Below, in pieces: positions 39,386 through 40,016 of a stretch of DNA of 40,016 bases. Location: NCBI RefSeq assembly GCF_018614135.1, contig NZ_JAGGOW010000113.1:1-40016 (forward strand), given 5' to 3'. Within the stretch, counting starts at the first letter, position 1. Each line of letters opens with the position of its first letter. The stretch is from Streptomyces sp. ISL-66. GTDB lineage: Bacteria > Actinomycetota > Actinomycetes > Streptomycetales > Streptomycetaceae. The notes under the pieces were generated by a model, which saw nothing but the letters and a program-made list of their open reading frames with translations, was not told the origin of the DNA and made no database searches. A program made the translations under genes and the position numbers.

Positions 39386-40015
39386 CTACATCCGGGCCCC
39401 GAAGTTCTGCGTCCACCACGGACCGCCGGGGCCCTGGTGGATGCCCACGCCGATGTCCTTGAACGAGCAGTTGAGGATGTTCTCGCGGTGCCCCTGGCTC
39501 TTCATCCAGGAGTCCATGACCTGCTGCGGGGTCTGCTGGCCCTTCGCGATGTTCTCCCCGTACGTGGACCAGCGGTACCCGGCGGCGGTCGTCCGCTTCC
39601 CCGGGTCGGCGCCGTCGGGGTTGGTGTGCGAGAAGAAGTCCCGGCTCGCCATGTCGTCCGAATGGCCCTGGGCGGCCGTCCGCAGCTGCGCGTCTTCCTT
39701 GAGCGGCCCGCAACCGGCCGCGGCGCGCTCGGAGTTGACCAGCGCGATCACCTGGGCCGCCTGGCCGCCGCCGGCCGGAGCGGGGGCCGGGGCGGGGGGC
39801 TTCGGCGGCGTGGACTTCGGGGTCGGCTTCGCGCTGGGGGTGGGCGTGGGCGTGGGCGTCGGCGGTGGGGTCGGACTTGGGGTGGCGCTCGGGCTCGGGC
39901 TGGGTGAGGCCGACTCTGAGGGGCTCGCCGAGGGCGGGGCCGACTCCGGCGGCAGCGCGTCGCCCGACGCGGGCGCCGCCAGCGCGGCCGGCGCCTCGGG
40001 GGCCGCCGTGCAGGG
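39386..40015 (-). CDS. Secreted CAP-domain (SCP/PR-1-like) protein, 5' end outside window
   Basis: The frame runs open from the window edge, so the start and signal peptide are missing. The visible 209 residues are a long Pro/Ser/Thr/Ala linker (about 90 residues, with TPTPTPT and SPSPSPS units) followed by a CAP domain: ALVNSERAAAGCGPL, a metal-site-like HSDDMASRDFFSHTNPDG, YRWSTYGENIA and a C-terminal SQGHRENILNCSFKDIGVGI then WWTQNFGARM. CAP proteins are extracellular; bacterial ones are common in spore-formers and actinobacteria but rarely have an assigned function. The two Cys may pair. The 165-base gap to the helicase gene shows no other ORF. Confidence 0.9.
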   Translation of the reverse strand, partial: PCTAAPEAPAALAAPASGDALPPESAPPSASPSESASPSPSPSATPSPTPPPTPTPTPTPSAKPTPKSTPPKPPAPAPAPAGGGQAAQVIALVNSERAAAGCGPLKEDAQLRTAAQGHSDDMASRDFFSHTNPDGADPGKRTTAAGYRWSTYGENIAKGQQTPQQVMDSWMKSQGHRENILNCSFKDIGVGIHQGPGGPWWTQNFGARM

Positions 40016-40016
40016 T

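Noticed and set aside
36720..39713. A 997-codon open frame on the minus strand
   Set aside because: It runs out of frame through the helicase gene, is Arg/Gly/Pro-rich as expected of a GC-rich shadow frame, and has no motifs. The helicase frame carries all conserved motifs.

Overview
The window is GC-rich (about 70 percent or more) actinobacterial chromosome, almost certainly Streptomyces. The evidence is strong third-position GC bias, frequent GTG starts, a chaplin, two tyrosinase/caddie operons, a mycothiol-linked formaldehyde dehydrogenase, a DUF5954 protein and a DEAH helicase with helicase-associated (HA) domains. I see no rRNA, tRNA, CRISPR array, transposase, integrase or replication origin. 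It reads as ordinary chromosome, cut through a gene at each end.

Layout. 1-2.6 kb: the end of a DMT-type membrane protein, a GlsB/YeaQ small membrane protein, a squalene/phytoene-synthase family protein and a CHMI-type tautomerase. 2.6-5.8 kb (minus strand): a LysM/transglycosylase cell-wall hydrolase with a long leader and a Crp-like site, a DUF5954 protein with a nested hairpin leader, and a DapA-family aldolase. 5.8-11.3 kb (plus): a LysR regulator divergent from the aldolase, S-(hydroxymethyl)mycothiol dehydrogenase, an S33 peptidase, a PIG-L deacetylase and a crotonase. 11.4-14.3 kb (minus): TetR, a dienoyl-CoA-reductase-like SDR and a secreted HAF-repeat protein. 14.5-17.8 kb (plus): a translationally coupled quinone oxidoreductase and two acyl-CoA dehydrogenases. 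18.0-19.3 kb: tyrosinase operon 1. 19.3-21.5 kb (minus): a chaplin with a His-rich tail, a small secreted protein and a membrane-anchored esterase. 21.8-25.1 kb (plus): a phosphoesterase, MFS and TolB-like operon with a PHO-box-like repeat upstream. 25.1-29.4 kb: a GNAT, an alpha/beta hydrolase, an FhuF-like [2Fe-2S] protein and a secreted subtilase with a P-domain. 29.6-33.5 kb: DctA divergent from a CitA/DcuS-type two-component system, with a Crp-like dyad between them. 33.4-34.7 kb (minus): tyrosinase operon 2. 35.0-36.4 kb: glutamate decarboxylase. 36.5-39.2 kb (minus): the HA-domain helicase. 39.4 kb to the end: a CAP-domain secreted protein, incomplete.

How the genes may work together. 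One theme is the cell surface and development: wall hydrolase, chaplin, two melanin operons, subtilase and CAP protein. A second is acyl-CoA oxidation: crotonase, DECR-like SDR with TetR, and the oxidoreductase/acyl-CoA dehydrogenase operon. A third is nutrient sensing: the DctA two-component system with a Crp-like site and the PHO-box-like phosphoesterase operon. I found no clearly new defence or mobile system. The most notable signals are the two melanin operons with a Tyr-to-Phe change in one caddie, two Crp-like dyads in front of functionally sensible genes, the structured 5-prime leaders, and the convergent overlap of a response regulator with melC2. All homology statements come from reading the sequence; no database search was run.
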